Position numbers and translations under genes: made by a program
From: Bacteroidota bacterium
GTDB lineage: Bacteria; Bacteroidota; Bacteroidia; Bacteroidales; Rikenellaceae
Direction: 5' to 3'
DNA length: 22,448 bases
Assembly (NCBI GenBank): GCA_023443765.1
Contig: JAEZTA010000149.1
Span: 1-22,448, forward strand
Shown: piece after piece, positions 12,466 through 19,520 of the stretch
Layout: every line of letters begins with the position of its first letter
Numbering within the stretch: position 1 is the first letter of the stretch
Notes under the pieces: model-generated
Told to the model about the DNA's origin: nothing
What the model saw: only the letters and a program-made list of their open reading frames with translations
Database searches by the model: none

Positions 12466-14532
12466 ATGTATAAACTGATTCGTACCCTCATGCTGGCCCT
12501 TGCCGCGGTGGTCGTCACTACCGCCTCGGCACAGAGCGTCAGCTGGAAAAACTCGGTGGAACATCTCGACGGCGACACCTACCGGATCGTACTCGAAGCC
12601 TCCATTCCGGCCCCCTACCACATGTATGACATGGGTCCCTACGACGGCGGCCCCAACGCTACGACATTCACCGTCACGCCCGGTGCAGGCGCCGTCCTCG
12701 AAGGAAGCGTCGAGCAACTGACACAACCCGAGCGCCATTACGACAAGACGTTCGAAATGGAGATCGGAACCTTCGCCAAAAAGGCCCGGTTTGCCCAGAA
12801 GGTAAAACTCACAGTCCCGGCTGCGAACGTCAAAGTCCGGATCGACTGGATGATCTGCGACGATACGAGCTGCCTGCCTCCCGACGACACGGAACTGACC
12901 GTCACGATACCCGCCGGAGCGACGGTCGCAAACCAGCCTGCAACGACTTCGGAAGAGGCAACAACCGCTCAGGTTGAAACCTCCGTCCCGACTGAAACCG
13001 CAACGGCCCCGGCTGCTGAAATCGCGCCCGCGCAGAAAGACGCCGCAGGCGGCGGTTCGCTGTGGGGACTGATCATCGAGGCTATTCTCTGGGGCTTTGC
13101 GGCCCTGCTGACCCCATGCGTTTTCCCGATGGTCCCGATGACCGTCTCGTTCTTCATGAAAGGCTCCGGAAGCCCTGCGCTGGGTCGCTTTCGCGCCGGC
13201 ATGTATGGATTTTTTATCATAGCCCTCTACACGCTGCCGATCGCTGCGATCATCCTGATCACCCGCCTCGTAGGCGGCGACGCCGTCACGGCCGACATCT
13301 TCAACTGGCTGGCGACACACTGGCTCCCGAACATCCTCTTCTTCCTGGTATTCATGGTCTTCGCCGCATCGTTCTTCGGGGCGTTCGAAATCACGATGCC
13401 CTCGTGGATGGTCAATAAAACCGACTCAAAAGCCGACTCGAAGGGCCTTGCAGGCATCTTCTTCATGGCCCTGACGCTCGTGCTGGTGTCGTTCTCGTGC
13501 ACCGGTCCCATCGTCGGCTCGGTGCTGATCAAATCGACCTCCGGAGAGTTCTGGACCCCGATCATCACGATGCTGGCCTTCTCGGTCGCCTTCGCATTGC
13601 CGTTCACCCTCTTCGCCTTCTTCCCCGCAATGCTCAAAAAACTGCCCAAGAGCGGCGGATGGCTCAACTCAGTGAAGGTCGTGCTGGGCTTCATCGAAGT
13701 TGCGCTGGGTATGAAATTCCTCTCGGTCGCCGACCAGACCTACCACTGGGGGCTGCTCGACCGGGAAATCTACCTGGCCGTATGGATCGTGACGTTCTCC
13801 CTGCTGGGTCTCTACCTGCTCGGTAAGATCAAATTCGCCCACGACAGCGACATGCCCTACCTCGGCGTAGGCCGCCTCGCCCTGTCGATCATCACCTTCT
13901 CGTTCGTCGTTTACCTCATTCCCGGCATGTGGGGCGCTCCGCTCAAAGGCCTTTCGGGCTACCTGCCGCCCCTGCATACGCAGGATTTCGTACTCGGACA
14001 GGAAGGTCCGGCCTCAACAGCCCCGGGCGACAATGCGCACATGCTGCTGACCGTCGACGGCCGGAAACCCAAATACAGCGATTTCCTCCACCTGCCGCAC
14101 AACCTCGAAGGGTTCTTCGACCTGAAAGAGGCCGAAGCCTATGCGGCCAAAGTGGGTAAACCCCTCTTTATCGACTTCACGGGCCACGGATGCGTCAACT
14201 GCCGCGAAATGGAGGCCCGCGTATGGTCCGACCCGCAGGTGCTGGATATCCTGCGCAACGACTATGTCATCGTGGCGCTCTACTCCGACGACAAGAAGGT
14301 GGTCCCTGAGAGCGAGTGGGTGACGACCGATTCGGGGAAAGTACTCAAAAGCCTCGGCAAGATCAACTCCTACTACGCGCTGAAGACCTTCGGGGTCAAC
14401 GCCCAGCCCTACTACGTATTGCAGGGCCGCGACGGGAAGCAGCTCGTGCCGCCCCGCGGTTACGACCTCAACGTGCAGGGATTTGTGGACTTCCTCCGCA
14501 GCGGCGTCGAAGCCTACAACAAACAGCAATAG
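12466..14532 (+). CDS. dsbD: Thiol:disulfide interchange protein DsbD
   Basis: This 688-aa inner-membrane protein moves electrons from cytoplasmic thioredoxin to the periplasm to reduce disulfides there. A signal peptide (1-22) is followed by an N-terminal periplasmic domain with the cysteine pair C131/C136 (MICDDTSCLPPDD). A low-complexity A/T/E-rich linker (about 150-195) leads to eight or so transmembrane helices (about 198-490) with the two membrane cysteines C218 (LTPCVFPMVPM) and C345 (FSCTGPIVG). The C-terminal thioredoxin domain (about 545-680) has C576-V-N-C579. All six redox cysteines of the classical DsbD are present. ATG 12466 is supported by the promoter and the signal peptide. 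It converges on the cysteine synthase gene. Confidence 0.95.
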   Translation: MYKLIRTLMLALAAVVVTTASAQSVSWKNSVEHLDGDTYRIVLEASIPAPYHMYDMGPYDGGPNATTFTVTPGAGAVLEGSVEQLTQPERHYDKTFEMEIGTFAKKARFAQKVKLTVPAANVKVRIDWMICDDTSCLPPDDTELTVTIPAGATVANQPATTSEEATTAQVETSVPTETATAPAAEIAPAQKDAAGGGSLWGLIIEAILWGFAALLTPCVFPMVPMTVSFFMKGSGSPALGRFRAGMYGFFIIALYTLPIAAIILITRLVGGDAVTADIFNWLATHWLPNILFFLVFMVFAASFFGAFEITMPSWMVNKTDSKADSKGLAGIFFMALTLVLVSFSCTGPIVGSVLIKSTSGEFWTPIITMLAFSVAFALPFTLFAFFPAMLKKLPKSGGWLNSVKVVLGFIEVALGMKFLSVADQTYHWGLLDREIYLAVWIVTFSLLGLYLLGKIKFAHDSDMPYLGVGRLALSIITFSFVVYLIPGMWGAPLKGLSGYLPPLHTQDFVLGQEGPASTAPGDNAHMLLTVDGRKPKYSDFLHLPHNLEGFFDLKEAEAYAAKVGKPLFIDFTGHGCVNCREMEARVWSDPQVLDILRNDYVIVALYSDDKKVVPESEWVTTDSGKVLKSLGKINSYYALKTFGVNAQPYYVLQGRDGKQLVPPRGYDLNVQGFVDFLRSGVEAYNKQQ

Positions 14533-14540
14533 GTATTCCG

Positions 14541-14580
14541 CAATAAAAAAGCCTGCGACCGGAATGGCCGCAGGCTTTCT
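14541..14580. terminator. Bidirectional terminator between dsbD and the cysteine synthase gene
   Basis: AAAGCCTGCG (14548-14557) pairs with CGCAGGCTTT (14568-14577), with a small inner stem. The minus side has six T in a row (TTTTTTATTG), the plus side TTTCTATTT, so it is strongest for the minus-strand gene. Confidence 0.88.
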
Positions 14581-14597
14581 ATTTGATTTCAACTGAA

Positions 14598-15503
14598 TCA
14601 GTCCGAAAATTCGTCGAACATCTTCGTGCTGAGGTATTTTTCCGCCCGGTCGGGGAAGACGACCACAATGTTGCCCTGCCCGATCTTCTGCGCCGTACGC
14701 ACCGCAGCCAGCATTGCCGCACCGCTGCTCATACCGGCGAAAATCGCCTCTTTCTTAATGATCTCCCGGGCCATGGCGATGGCCTCCTCGCTCTCGATCA
14801 TCTCCTGTACGTCGATCTGCGACGGATCGTAGATATCGGGCACGATGGCCTCCTCCATATTCTTGAGTCCCTGGATATAGTGGCCGCGGATCGGCTGCGC
14901 ACAGACAACCTTGATGTCGGGCTTCATCACTTTGAGGAAGCGCGAAAGGCCCATCAGCGTGCCCGACGTTCCAATGGCACACACGAGGTAGTCAATATTG
15001 CCGCCCGTCTGCTGCCAGATTTCCAGCGCCGTGGACTGGTAGTGCGCCAGGTAATTGCTGGCATTGGCAAACTGATCGGGCATGAAATACTTGTCGGGGG
15101 CATCGGCCACCTTCTTCCGTGCAAGGCGAATCGCCCCGTCGGTCCCCTCCTCGGCAGGCGTCAGAATCACCGTCGCTCCGTAGGAGCGGATGATCTTCCG
15201 CCGTTCGATCGACACCGCTTCGCTCATCACGATCTCCACAGGATACCCCTTGACGATCCCCACGATGGCCAGACCGATGCCCGTATTGCCCGATGTGGGT
15301 TCGATGATGGTCTTGCCGGGCGTCAGACGCCCGTCTTTCTCGGCAGCCTCGATCATCCGGAGCGCAATGCGGTCCTTGATGCTCCCCGTGGGATTGAACC
15401 CTTCGAGTTTGGCAAAGATTTTAACTTTCGGATTGGGGCAAAGCCGGTTGATCCGTACCATCGGGGTCGTGCCGATGGTCCCCAGAATATTTTTTTTAAC
15501 CAT
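14598..15503 (-). CDS. Cysteine synthase (O-acetylserine sulfhydrylase)
   Basis: This 301-aa PLP enzyme makes cysteine from O-acetylserine and sulfide. The PLP lysine is Lys43 in EGFNPTGSIKDR (34-45). TSGNTGIG (70-77) binds the substrate carboxylate and GTSGTLMG (178-185) binds the PLP phosphate. FAGMSSGAAM near the C-terminus is also typical. It is a little shorter than many CysK proteins (about 310-325 aa). Whether it is of the CysK or CysM subtype is not settled, so no symbol is given. It is a single gene with its own terminator; a promoter-like TTTC-N20-TATCTTTA lies just upstream on the minus strand. Confidence 0.93.
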   Translation of the reverse strand: MVKKNILGTIGTTPMVRINRLCPNPKVKIFAKLEGFNPTGSIKDRIALRMIEAAEKDGRLTPGKTIIEPTSGNTGIGLAIVGIVKGYPVEIVMSEAVSIERRKIIRSYGATVILTPAEEGTDGAIRLARKKVADAPDKYFMPDQFANASNYLAHYQSTALEIWQQTGGNIDYLVCAIGTSGTLMGLSRFLKVMKPDIKVVCAQPIRGHYIQGLKNMEEAIVPDIYDPSQIDVQEMIESEEAIAMAREIIKKEAIFAGMSSGAAMLAAVRTAQKIGQGNIVVVFPDRAEKYLSTKMFDEFSD

Positions 15504-15525
15504 AATAGCCTCTCATTAAACCGCG

Positions 15526-15557
15526 TAAAGATAATCATTTTCCGGAAATATCAGAAA
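15526..15557 (-). promoter_or_regulatory. Probable promoter of the cysteine synthase gene
   Basis: On the minus strand, TTTC (15557-15554), 20 nt, then TATCTTTA (15533-15526). Both boxes differ by one base from TTTG and TAnnTTTG. The leader would be short, about 16-18 nt before ATG 15503. Confidence 0.45.
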
Positions 15558-15590
15558 AATCCCGGAACGACCTCCCATCGCGGCGCACAG

Positions 15591-15627
15591 CACAAACGAA
15601 ACGCCCGCACATTCATTGTGCAGGCGT
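15591..15627 (-). terminator. Probable terminator of the small CDPC protein gene
   Basis: An 11-bp stem with one mismatch (15601-15611 with 15617-15627) around TTCAT. On the minus strand it is followed by TTTCGTTTGTG, a weak T-rich tail. It lies 28 bp after the stop at 15655. Confidence 0.6.
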
Positions 15628-15654
15628 CCGTACATGCGTGCAGAAAGGCGTAGG

Positions 15655-15816
15655 TTACTTCCCCTTCCCGGTCTCGGCAAATGCCGATTCGATCTCACGC
15701 TCCCGCTGCTGGCGCTCTTTGGCCGTGGGAGCCTTGCCCTCGTTGACCAGTTCGTCGATATTACGCTCGAAATTCTGCTCACAAGGGTCACAGACGGTGT
15801 TTTTGTCTTCTTTCAT
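15655..15816 (-). CDS. Small hypothetical protein with a CxxC motif
   Basis: This is a 53-aa protein from ATG 15816 (MKEDKNTVCDPCEQNFERNI...). A start six codons upstream (ATG 15834) is possible; anything longer runs into sequence without coding character. It has one CDPC pair at residues 9-12, then a highly charged, probably helical tail (KERQQREREIES). CxxC at the N-terminus could bind zinc or be redox-active, but one pair is not enough for a normal zinc site without a partner. It has no signal peptide. I do not recognise a family. A terminator-like hairpin follows, which supports it as a real gene. Confidence 0.55.
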   Translation of the reverse strand: MKEDKNTVCDPCEQNFERNIDELVNEGKAPTAKERQQREREIESAFAETGKGK

Positions 15817-15948
15817 ATGTGTGGAATTATGCATTTCAAAACCCTTTACTGCAAATAGTGCGCCGCAGGAGCGCCTTCCGTAATTATTCCTTTGATCCAG
15901 CCCGCCAGACATCCGCACCCCAACAACCGGACAATGGAAAAATTTCAC

Positions 15949-15956
15949 TACCTTTA
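15949..15956 (+). promoter_or_regulatory. -7-like box before the DUF2867 gene
   Basis: TACCTTTA at 15949-15956 differs from TAnnTTTG only in the last base and lies 19 bp before ATG 15976. No convincing -33 box is seen. Confidence 0.35.
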
Positions 15957-15975
15957 GGCAAATCCGACGCAACCC

Positions 15976-16476
15976 ATGAAAATCGAAAAAACAACGCTCC
16001 CGGCAAACTCCCTCATCGCACAATACCAAGACGTGAATTACAGCGACAGTTTCCGCACCCGCCACCCCAAACCGGTAACGACTAGTCCCGACGACCTGAT
16101 GGGTGCATTCTGGACAACAATGCCCGGCTGGTTGCGTCTGCTCTTCAAAATCCGGGACCTGCTGGTCAAACCCTTTGGCCTGAAAACCGGAGACGACGGA
16201 AATCCCGAAAAATTAAAGGAAGCGATCAAAAACGGCGAAAGTTACCGCTTCATGTCCGTCGTCGGGAAGACACCCCGGGAGACAGTCATCGCTCTCGATG
16301 ACAAGCACCTCAAAGCCTGGTTCTCGGTCTATATCGAGGACTGCACCGTCAGCCTGAGTACCCTGGTCCAATATCACAACAAACTGGGCCTCGCCTACTT
16401 CACCCTGATCCGTCCGTTCCACAGCATCGTCGTAAAATCGCTCTTCCGGCAGGTGATGCGGGAACAGGGATATTAG
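15976..16476 (+). CDS. DUF2867 domain protein
   Basis: This 166-aa soluble protein resembles the DUF2867 family: an early Y-x-D motif (SLIAQYQDVNYSDSF), a hydrophobic helix-rich stretch (MPGWLRLLFKIRDLLVKPFG), a central strand KTPRETVIALDDKHLKAWFS, then TLVQYHNKLGLAYFTLIRPF and a basic C-terminus (HSIVVKSLFRQVMREQGY). The final helix with 'FHxxIVxxxFRxVxRE' is typical of small SRPBCC-like proteins, so a lipid- or ligand-binding fold is possible. Function is unknown. It stands alone; no other gene is within 100 bp on the same strand. Confidence 0.75.
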   Translation: MKIEKTTLPANSLIAQYQDVNYSDSFRTRHPKPVTTSPDDLMGAFWTTMPGWLRLLFKIRDLLVKPFGLKTGDDGNPEKLKEAIKNGESYRFMSVVGKTPRETVIALDDKHLKAWFSVYIEDCTVSLSTLVQYHNKLGLAYFTLIRPFHSIVVKSLFRQVMREQGY

Positions 16477-16579
16477 TCATTTCGCCAAAAAATTCCTTGT
16501 CTGGCCAATAAAAATCGGTAATTCAAATCTTCGACGAAACACAGGCCCGTTTTTGAAACCGGATTACGGGAAAATCCAC

Positions 16580-16587
16580 TATTTTTG
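16580..16587 (+). promoter_or_regulatory. -7 box that decides the start of the next gene
   Basis: TATTTTTG at 16580-16587 matches TAnnTTTG; a TTTG lies upstream at 16552-16555, with a rather long 24-nt spacer. Transcription would begin near 16594, so the in-frame TTG at 16585 cannot be the start codon and ATG 16612 is favoured. Confidence 0.5.
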
Positions 16588-16611
16588 AAATGTCAACTAC
16601 ACAAAGCATCC

Positions 16612-17055
16612 ATGAAATTCCAACCGCCGGTCGAAGAGCGCAGCAACGAGGACCTCATAGGAATTGCCAATTCGACGACCGAATACTGGCAACGGGAGAT
16701 AATCGACCAGTCCCGCAAAGAACTCGACCGCCGGGGCGTATCCCAGGCGGAAGAATCGGCCCTGCTGGCCAAATGGGCCGAGGAATCCCGACAATACGAT
16801 GCCGAACTGGCAAAATGGTTGGAACAAAATGCCACCGAACAATATCGGCTACACGAAAAACTGTTCATCCTCCTGCTCGGACCACTTATCCTAATCGGGA
16901 GATCGATGTACGGAGCATCCCTGTCCGAACTGAAAGCTGGGAATTACAAATTGAAATACCGGCAGCGCTGGCTACTCCTGTTATCAGGAGTGGGCCTTTG
17001 GATCGTCGCGCTCAACCTCCTCGGAATGATTCTCCAATACACAGAATCATCGTAA
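16612..17055 (+). CDS. Hypothetical two-helix membrane protein
   Basis: From ATG 16612 this is a 147-aa protein. The N-terminal half (about 1-75) is polar and helical, with 'EERSNEDLIGIANSTTEYWQ' and a run of charged heptad-like residues (REIIDQSRKELDRRGVSQAE) that suggests a coiled coil. Two transmembrane helices follow, LFILLLGPLILIGRSMYG (about 83-100) and WLLLLSGVGLWIVALNLLG (about 119-137). No enzyme motif is seen and I do not recognise a family. 'N-E-D-L-I-x-I' plus 'R-K-E-L-x-R-R-G' resembles the short helical segment seen at the start of many small Bacteroidota membrane proteins of unknown role. Confidence 0.6.
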   Translation: MKFQPPVEERSNEDLIGIANSTTEYWQREIIDQSRKELDRRGVSQAEESALLAKWAEESRQYDAELAKWLEQNATEQYRLHEKLFILLLGPLILIGRSMYGASLSELKAGNYKLKYRQRWLLLLSGVGLWIVALNLLGMILQYTESS

Positions 17056-17074
17056 AATTCCGGGTTCCCAAATG

Positions 17075-17731
17075 TTATTTTACAGATGCAATATAGTTCC
17101 GAAGTTCGCTCAACGGAATATACTGACTCCGATCTGTATCATCTGGCATTTTAGTGACATTTATATATCCGAGGTCCAATTCCGTAGATTTTTCCCCGAG
17201 TATAGCATCTAACAATAAAAAGGTCCCTCCTAAAAACAGATTCCGGTCTTCATCCCGGTAATCAGGATAAACGACCTCTATATTGACGCCTGGCTTATAG
17301 TTATCGCCAATCAAAGGCAAAAATAGAATCTTAGTCGCATCGAACGAGCGCGTTCCATATTGGATAACAGCGCTATCCCCCGTCGGTTGTCTGAATGCCG
17401 TTATCTTCCAATGCTCAAGGTTCGGAGCGTTGTCGACCAACTTTTCGACCTGGGAAAATAATTTCCGATCCCCGTCAGCCGATACGACCAACTCATATTC
17501 GGAAGATTGTTTATCGTATCCGATTTGAAACACCAACCCTTTGCAATAATCATCAAGTTGTTTCGACAACGGCCCGAACAAATCCGCCATATTGCCCGTC
17601 AGATCACCTCCTTGCGGAAAGTTATGGCTATAACCAGAGAACCACGTCCAGAATTTCACTTCCGGCGACTGTTTCCTCGAAAAACAACTAAACATTCCCA
17701 TAGCGATAATTATAATTACAAAACGTTTCAT
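17075..17731 (-). CDS. Lipoprotein, DUF695-like
   Basis: This 218-aa protein has a lipoprotein signal: MKRFVIIIIAMGMFSCFSRK with Cys16 as the likely lipid site. The mature part has a W/F-rich start (VKFWTWFSGYSHNF), then 'KGLVFQIGYD', 'YELVVSADGDRKLFSQVEKL' and 'LEHWKITAFRQP', a pattern I associate with the DUF695-like domain. The C-terminal half (about 145-218) contains 'FLGGTFLLLDAILGEKSTEL' and is close to the fold seen in proteins paired with WG-repeat or immunity-type genes. Base composition is visibly more A+T-rich than the fumarate reductase or hdr genes. Function unknown; envelope location is expected. Confidence 0.7.
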   Translation of the reverse strand: MKRFVIIIIAMGMFSCFSRKQSPEVKFWTWFSGYSHNFPQGGDLTGNMADLFGPLSKQLDDYCKGLVFQIGYDKQSSEYELVVSADGDRKLFSQVEKLVDNAPNLEHWKITAFRQPTGDSAVIQYGTRSFDATKILFLPLIGDNYKPGVNIEVVYPDYRDEDRNLFLGGTFLLLDAILGEKSTELDLGYINVTKMPDDTDRSQYIPLSELRNYIASVK

Positions 17732-17736
17732 ACACC

Positions 17737-17744
17737 CAAATATA
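17737..17744 (-). promoter_or_regulatory. -7 box directly before the lipoprotein gene
   Basis: TATATTTG on the minus strand (17744-17737). The predicted transcription start falls at or within a base or two of ATG 17731, so the transcript may be leaderless. No clear -33 box is seen. Confidence 0.45.
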
Positions 17745-17799
17745 GCAAAATAACATGATTTATCGCAGCCTGTAAATCAATTATGGATTATACACTTCT

Positions 17800-18684
17800 T
17801 CAGATGGGAAGTTCATCCATTATTTTTCCGAAGTCATCGATGAATATTTTTCTACTATCCAACCATAAGGCCTCGTGTGTTCCAAGATTTGACAACCCAT
17901 TATATATGCATGGTAAGACAACTTGCCCCACAACATCTATTACTCCAAAACAATTGTCCTTTTCAACAATATATTTATCACCTTTAAGTTCGCCAATTTT
18001 GTCGTACTCCAAAGGAGTGAGCAGCCTCCCGTTATGGTCGATTAAGCCATACTTTGTCTTACGATAAAAATAATGATTCCCGTATTCGTCATTTACCTCT
18101 ATTTTTTCACCGATACAAATCCCGACTATAGCAGAACCCAGCATAAAATCATTCACACGGTCATATAATGTATCTATTACGACATCTCCGCTGTGATCGA
18201 TATAACCCCATTTATCTTTTATCTTTATGGCAGCCAGTCCTTCAGAAAATCGACATGAGTAATCAAACTTGAACGGAATGACACATTCTCCTTTTCGATC
18301 GATGAACCCGAATTTTTCGCCATCTATAGTGACAGCCGCCACCCCTTCATGAAAAGAATCTGCCTCCTTGTATATATTATTAATCTCTATTTTATTGGAA
18401 GTGTTTATGTATCCATACTTCCCCTCATTAACATACGGTATCAATTCTTCACTATAACATCCCAACCATTCGTATGTAAAAGGGATGACGATTTTGCCAT
18501 CCCGGTCGATATAGCCATATTTATCGGTTACATCATCTTGTGCCACGAAAGTATTTCTACCGACATAGTGTATATTATAAAGATTTTTAATACCGATTTT
18601 TTTAAAATGTTTTCCGGCCCAATTTTGGGAGAATAAGGGTTGAAAAGCGAGAATAAAAAAGCAACCAAGACAAAATCTTTTCAT
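17800..18684 (-). CDS. WG-repeat protein, exported
   Basis: This 294-aa protein has a signal peptide (MKRFCLGCFFILAFQPLFSQ, cut near 20) and about six WG-type repeats, starting near residues 55 (KYGYIDRDGKIVIPFTYE), 89, 124, 158, 211 and 245. Each has the form [KC][YFW]G[YFLV]I[DN]xxGxxVIPxxYDxx, where the second aromatic often replaces the Trp of the classical WG core. WG repeats build a beta-rich fold of unknown ligand. It is the most A+T-rich gene of the window and has no strong neighbour coupling; 68 bp separate it from the lipoprotein gene, on the same strand and downstream. Possibly acquired (inference from composition). Not known to be an enzyme. Confidence 0.88.
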   Translation of the reverse strand: MKRFCLGCFFILAFQPLFSQNWAGKHFKKIGIKNLYNIHYVGRNTFVAQDDVTDKYGYIDRDGKIVIPFTYEWLGCYSEELIPYVNEGKYGYINTSNKIEINNIYKEADSFHEGVAAVTIDGEKFGFIDRKGECVIPFKFDYSCRFSEGLAAIKIKDKWGYIDHSGDVVIDTLYDRVNDFMLGSAIVGICIGEKIEVNDEYGNHYFYRKTKYGLIDHNGRLLTPLEYDKIGELKGDKYIVEKDNCFGVIDVVGQVVLPCIYNGLSNLGTHEALWLDSRKIFIDDFGKIMDELPI

Positions 18685-18712
18685 TGGGTTTCTTTTAAGG
18701 AGGGAGTTTCAG

Positions 18713-18720
18713 CAAATATA
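18713..18720 (-). promoter_or_regulatory. -7 box of the WG-repeat gene
   Basis: TATATTTG on the minus strand (18720-18713), 28 bp before ATG 18684. A TTTG -33 box at the right distance is not visible. A purine-rich GGAGGGAG on the plus strand nearby is not a ribosome site for this gene. Confidence 0.5.
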
Positions 18721-18803
18721 ATAAAAATAGAATAGCGATTATCGGATCGCAGAAGAAAAATAAACGTCGAGAATAATTCTCTCAATCAGTAGATTACAAA
18801 TAC

Positions 18804-18839
18804 AAAAAAAGCGGACAACTCTTTCGAATTGTCCGCTTT
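18804..18839 (-). terminator. Terminator of the initiator tRNA gene
   Basis: An 11-bp perfect stem (AAAGCGGACAA 18808-18818 with TTGTCCGCTTT 18829-18839), followed on the minus strand by seven T. The stem begins at the very last base of the tRNA CCA end. Confidence 0.9.
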
Positions 18840-18914
18840 GGTAGCGGGAGAAGGACTCGAACCTCCGACCTTCGGGTTATGAGCCCGACGAGCTGCCAAC
18901 TGCTCCATCCCGCG
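18839..18914 (-). tRNA. Initiator tRNA-Met (anticodon CAT)
   Basis: The 76-nt cloverleaf reads from CGCGGGA at 18914 to the encoded CCA at 18839. The anticodon loop is CTCATAA. The anticodon stem ends in three G:C pairs (GGG/CCC), the classic mark of the initiator. The first pair of the acceptor stem is C1 x U72, not a Watson-Crick pair, also as expected for an initiator (C x A in E. coli). The T loop is TTCGAGT and the D stem GAGC/GCTC. A full promoter lies upstream and a strong terminator directly downstream, so it is a single-gene unit. Confidence 0.96.
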
Positions 18915-18951
18915 ATATGTCTTTAGATATGATCTATCGCTTTTGCGTGTG

Positions 18952-18983
18952 CAAAGATAAGACAAAAATATGGACTCTGCAAA
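18952..18983 (-). promoter_or_regulatory. Promoter of the initiator tRNA
   Basis: On the minus strand, TTTG (18983-18980), 20 nt, then TATCTTTG (18959-18952): an exact match to the Bacteroidota housekeeping promoter. Transcription would begin about 30 nt before the tRNA. Confidence 0.82.
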
Positions 18984-19044
18984 TATTTCCGGGCTCTATT
19001 TATCCGGAATGGCCTTATCACCCTAGCAGTCAGTAATAAAAAAT

Positions 19045-19518
19045 TTACTTTTTATATTTCTCACACGTCATTTCCATCCGGAATTTCTGATACATTTCCT
19101 GAGACGCAAAACCCGCGTTATTGAATTTATATTCACCTTTCGGCGATGAGATACACAACCGCTCATCGTCGTTTTCAACAAAGGTAAGTTCCCTGATGTC
19201 CAGATCGACCGGTTCCACGCGATTTCCGCGTTGTACATTCATCCGCAACCGACCCGCTTCGAGCCGTATTTCGCCGTCGATTTTGGGCCCGCTGATCATT
19301 CTGCGAAACCCGGCATAGGAAATCCCGATTACCACCGCCAAAGATGCCACAAACGCATAAAGCCGTATCTCAGGCGAAAAAAGGCTGAAAAAGCCACGGG
19401 CGGAATCGGCTTGAGAATAATCAAATGCCAGATACAGCGACCACGAAGCCGGCATCCCAAAAAGAATCAGATTGGCCATCAACTTCTGGTTGTGCCGACC
19501 ATAATTATATTGCCCCAT
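19045..19518 (-). CDS. Hypothetical two-helix membrane protein at the end of the hdr-like operon
   Basis: From ATG 19518 this is a 157-aa protein; the upstream TTG 19524 would overlap the preceding stop and is less likely. Two transmembrane helices occupy about residues 12-32 (LMANLILFGMPASWSLYLAF) and about 50-70 (IRLYAFVASLAVVIGISYAG), followed by a cytoplasmic beta-rich tail (FRRMISGPKIDGEIRLEAGR ... VDLDIRELTFVENDDERLCI), similar in layout to small PH-like membrane proteins. The start is 2 bp after the stop of the Hdr-like gene, so cotranslation is likely, but nothing in the sequence shows a redox role. I do not recognise the family. Confidence 0.7.
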   Translation of the reverse strand: MGQYNYGRHNQKLMANLILFGMPASWSLYLAFDYSQADSARGFFSLFSPEIRLYAFVASLAVVIGISYAGFRRMISGPKIDGEIRLEAGRLRMNVQRGNRVEPVDLDIRELTFVENDDERLCISSPKGEYKFNNAGFASQEMYQKFRMEMTCEKYKK

Positions 19519-19520
19519 AA

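Noticed and set aside
18839..18914. tRNA gene as an attachment site for an integrated element covering the A+T-rich genes
   Set aside because: No integrase gene, and no second copy of the tRNA 3' end was found by eye in the flanks.
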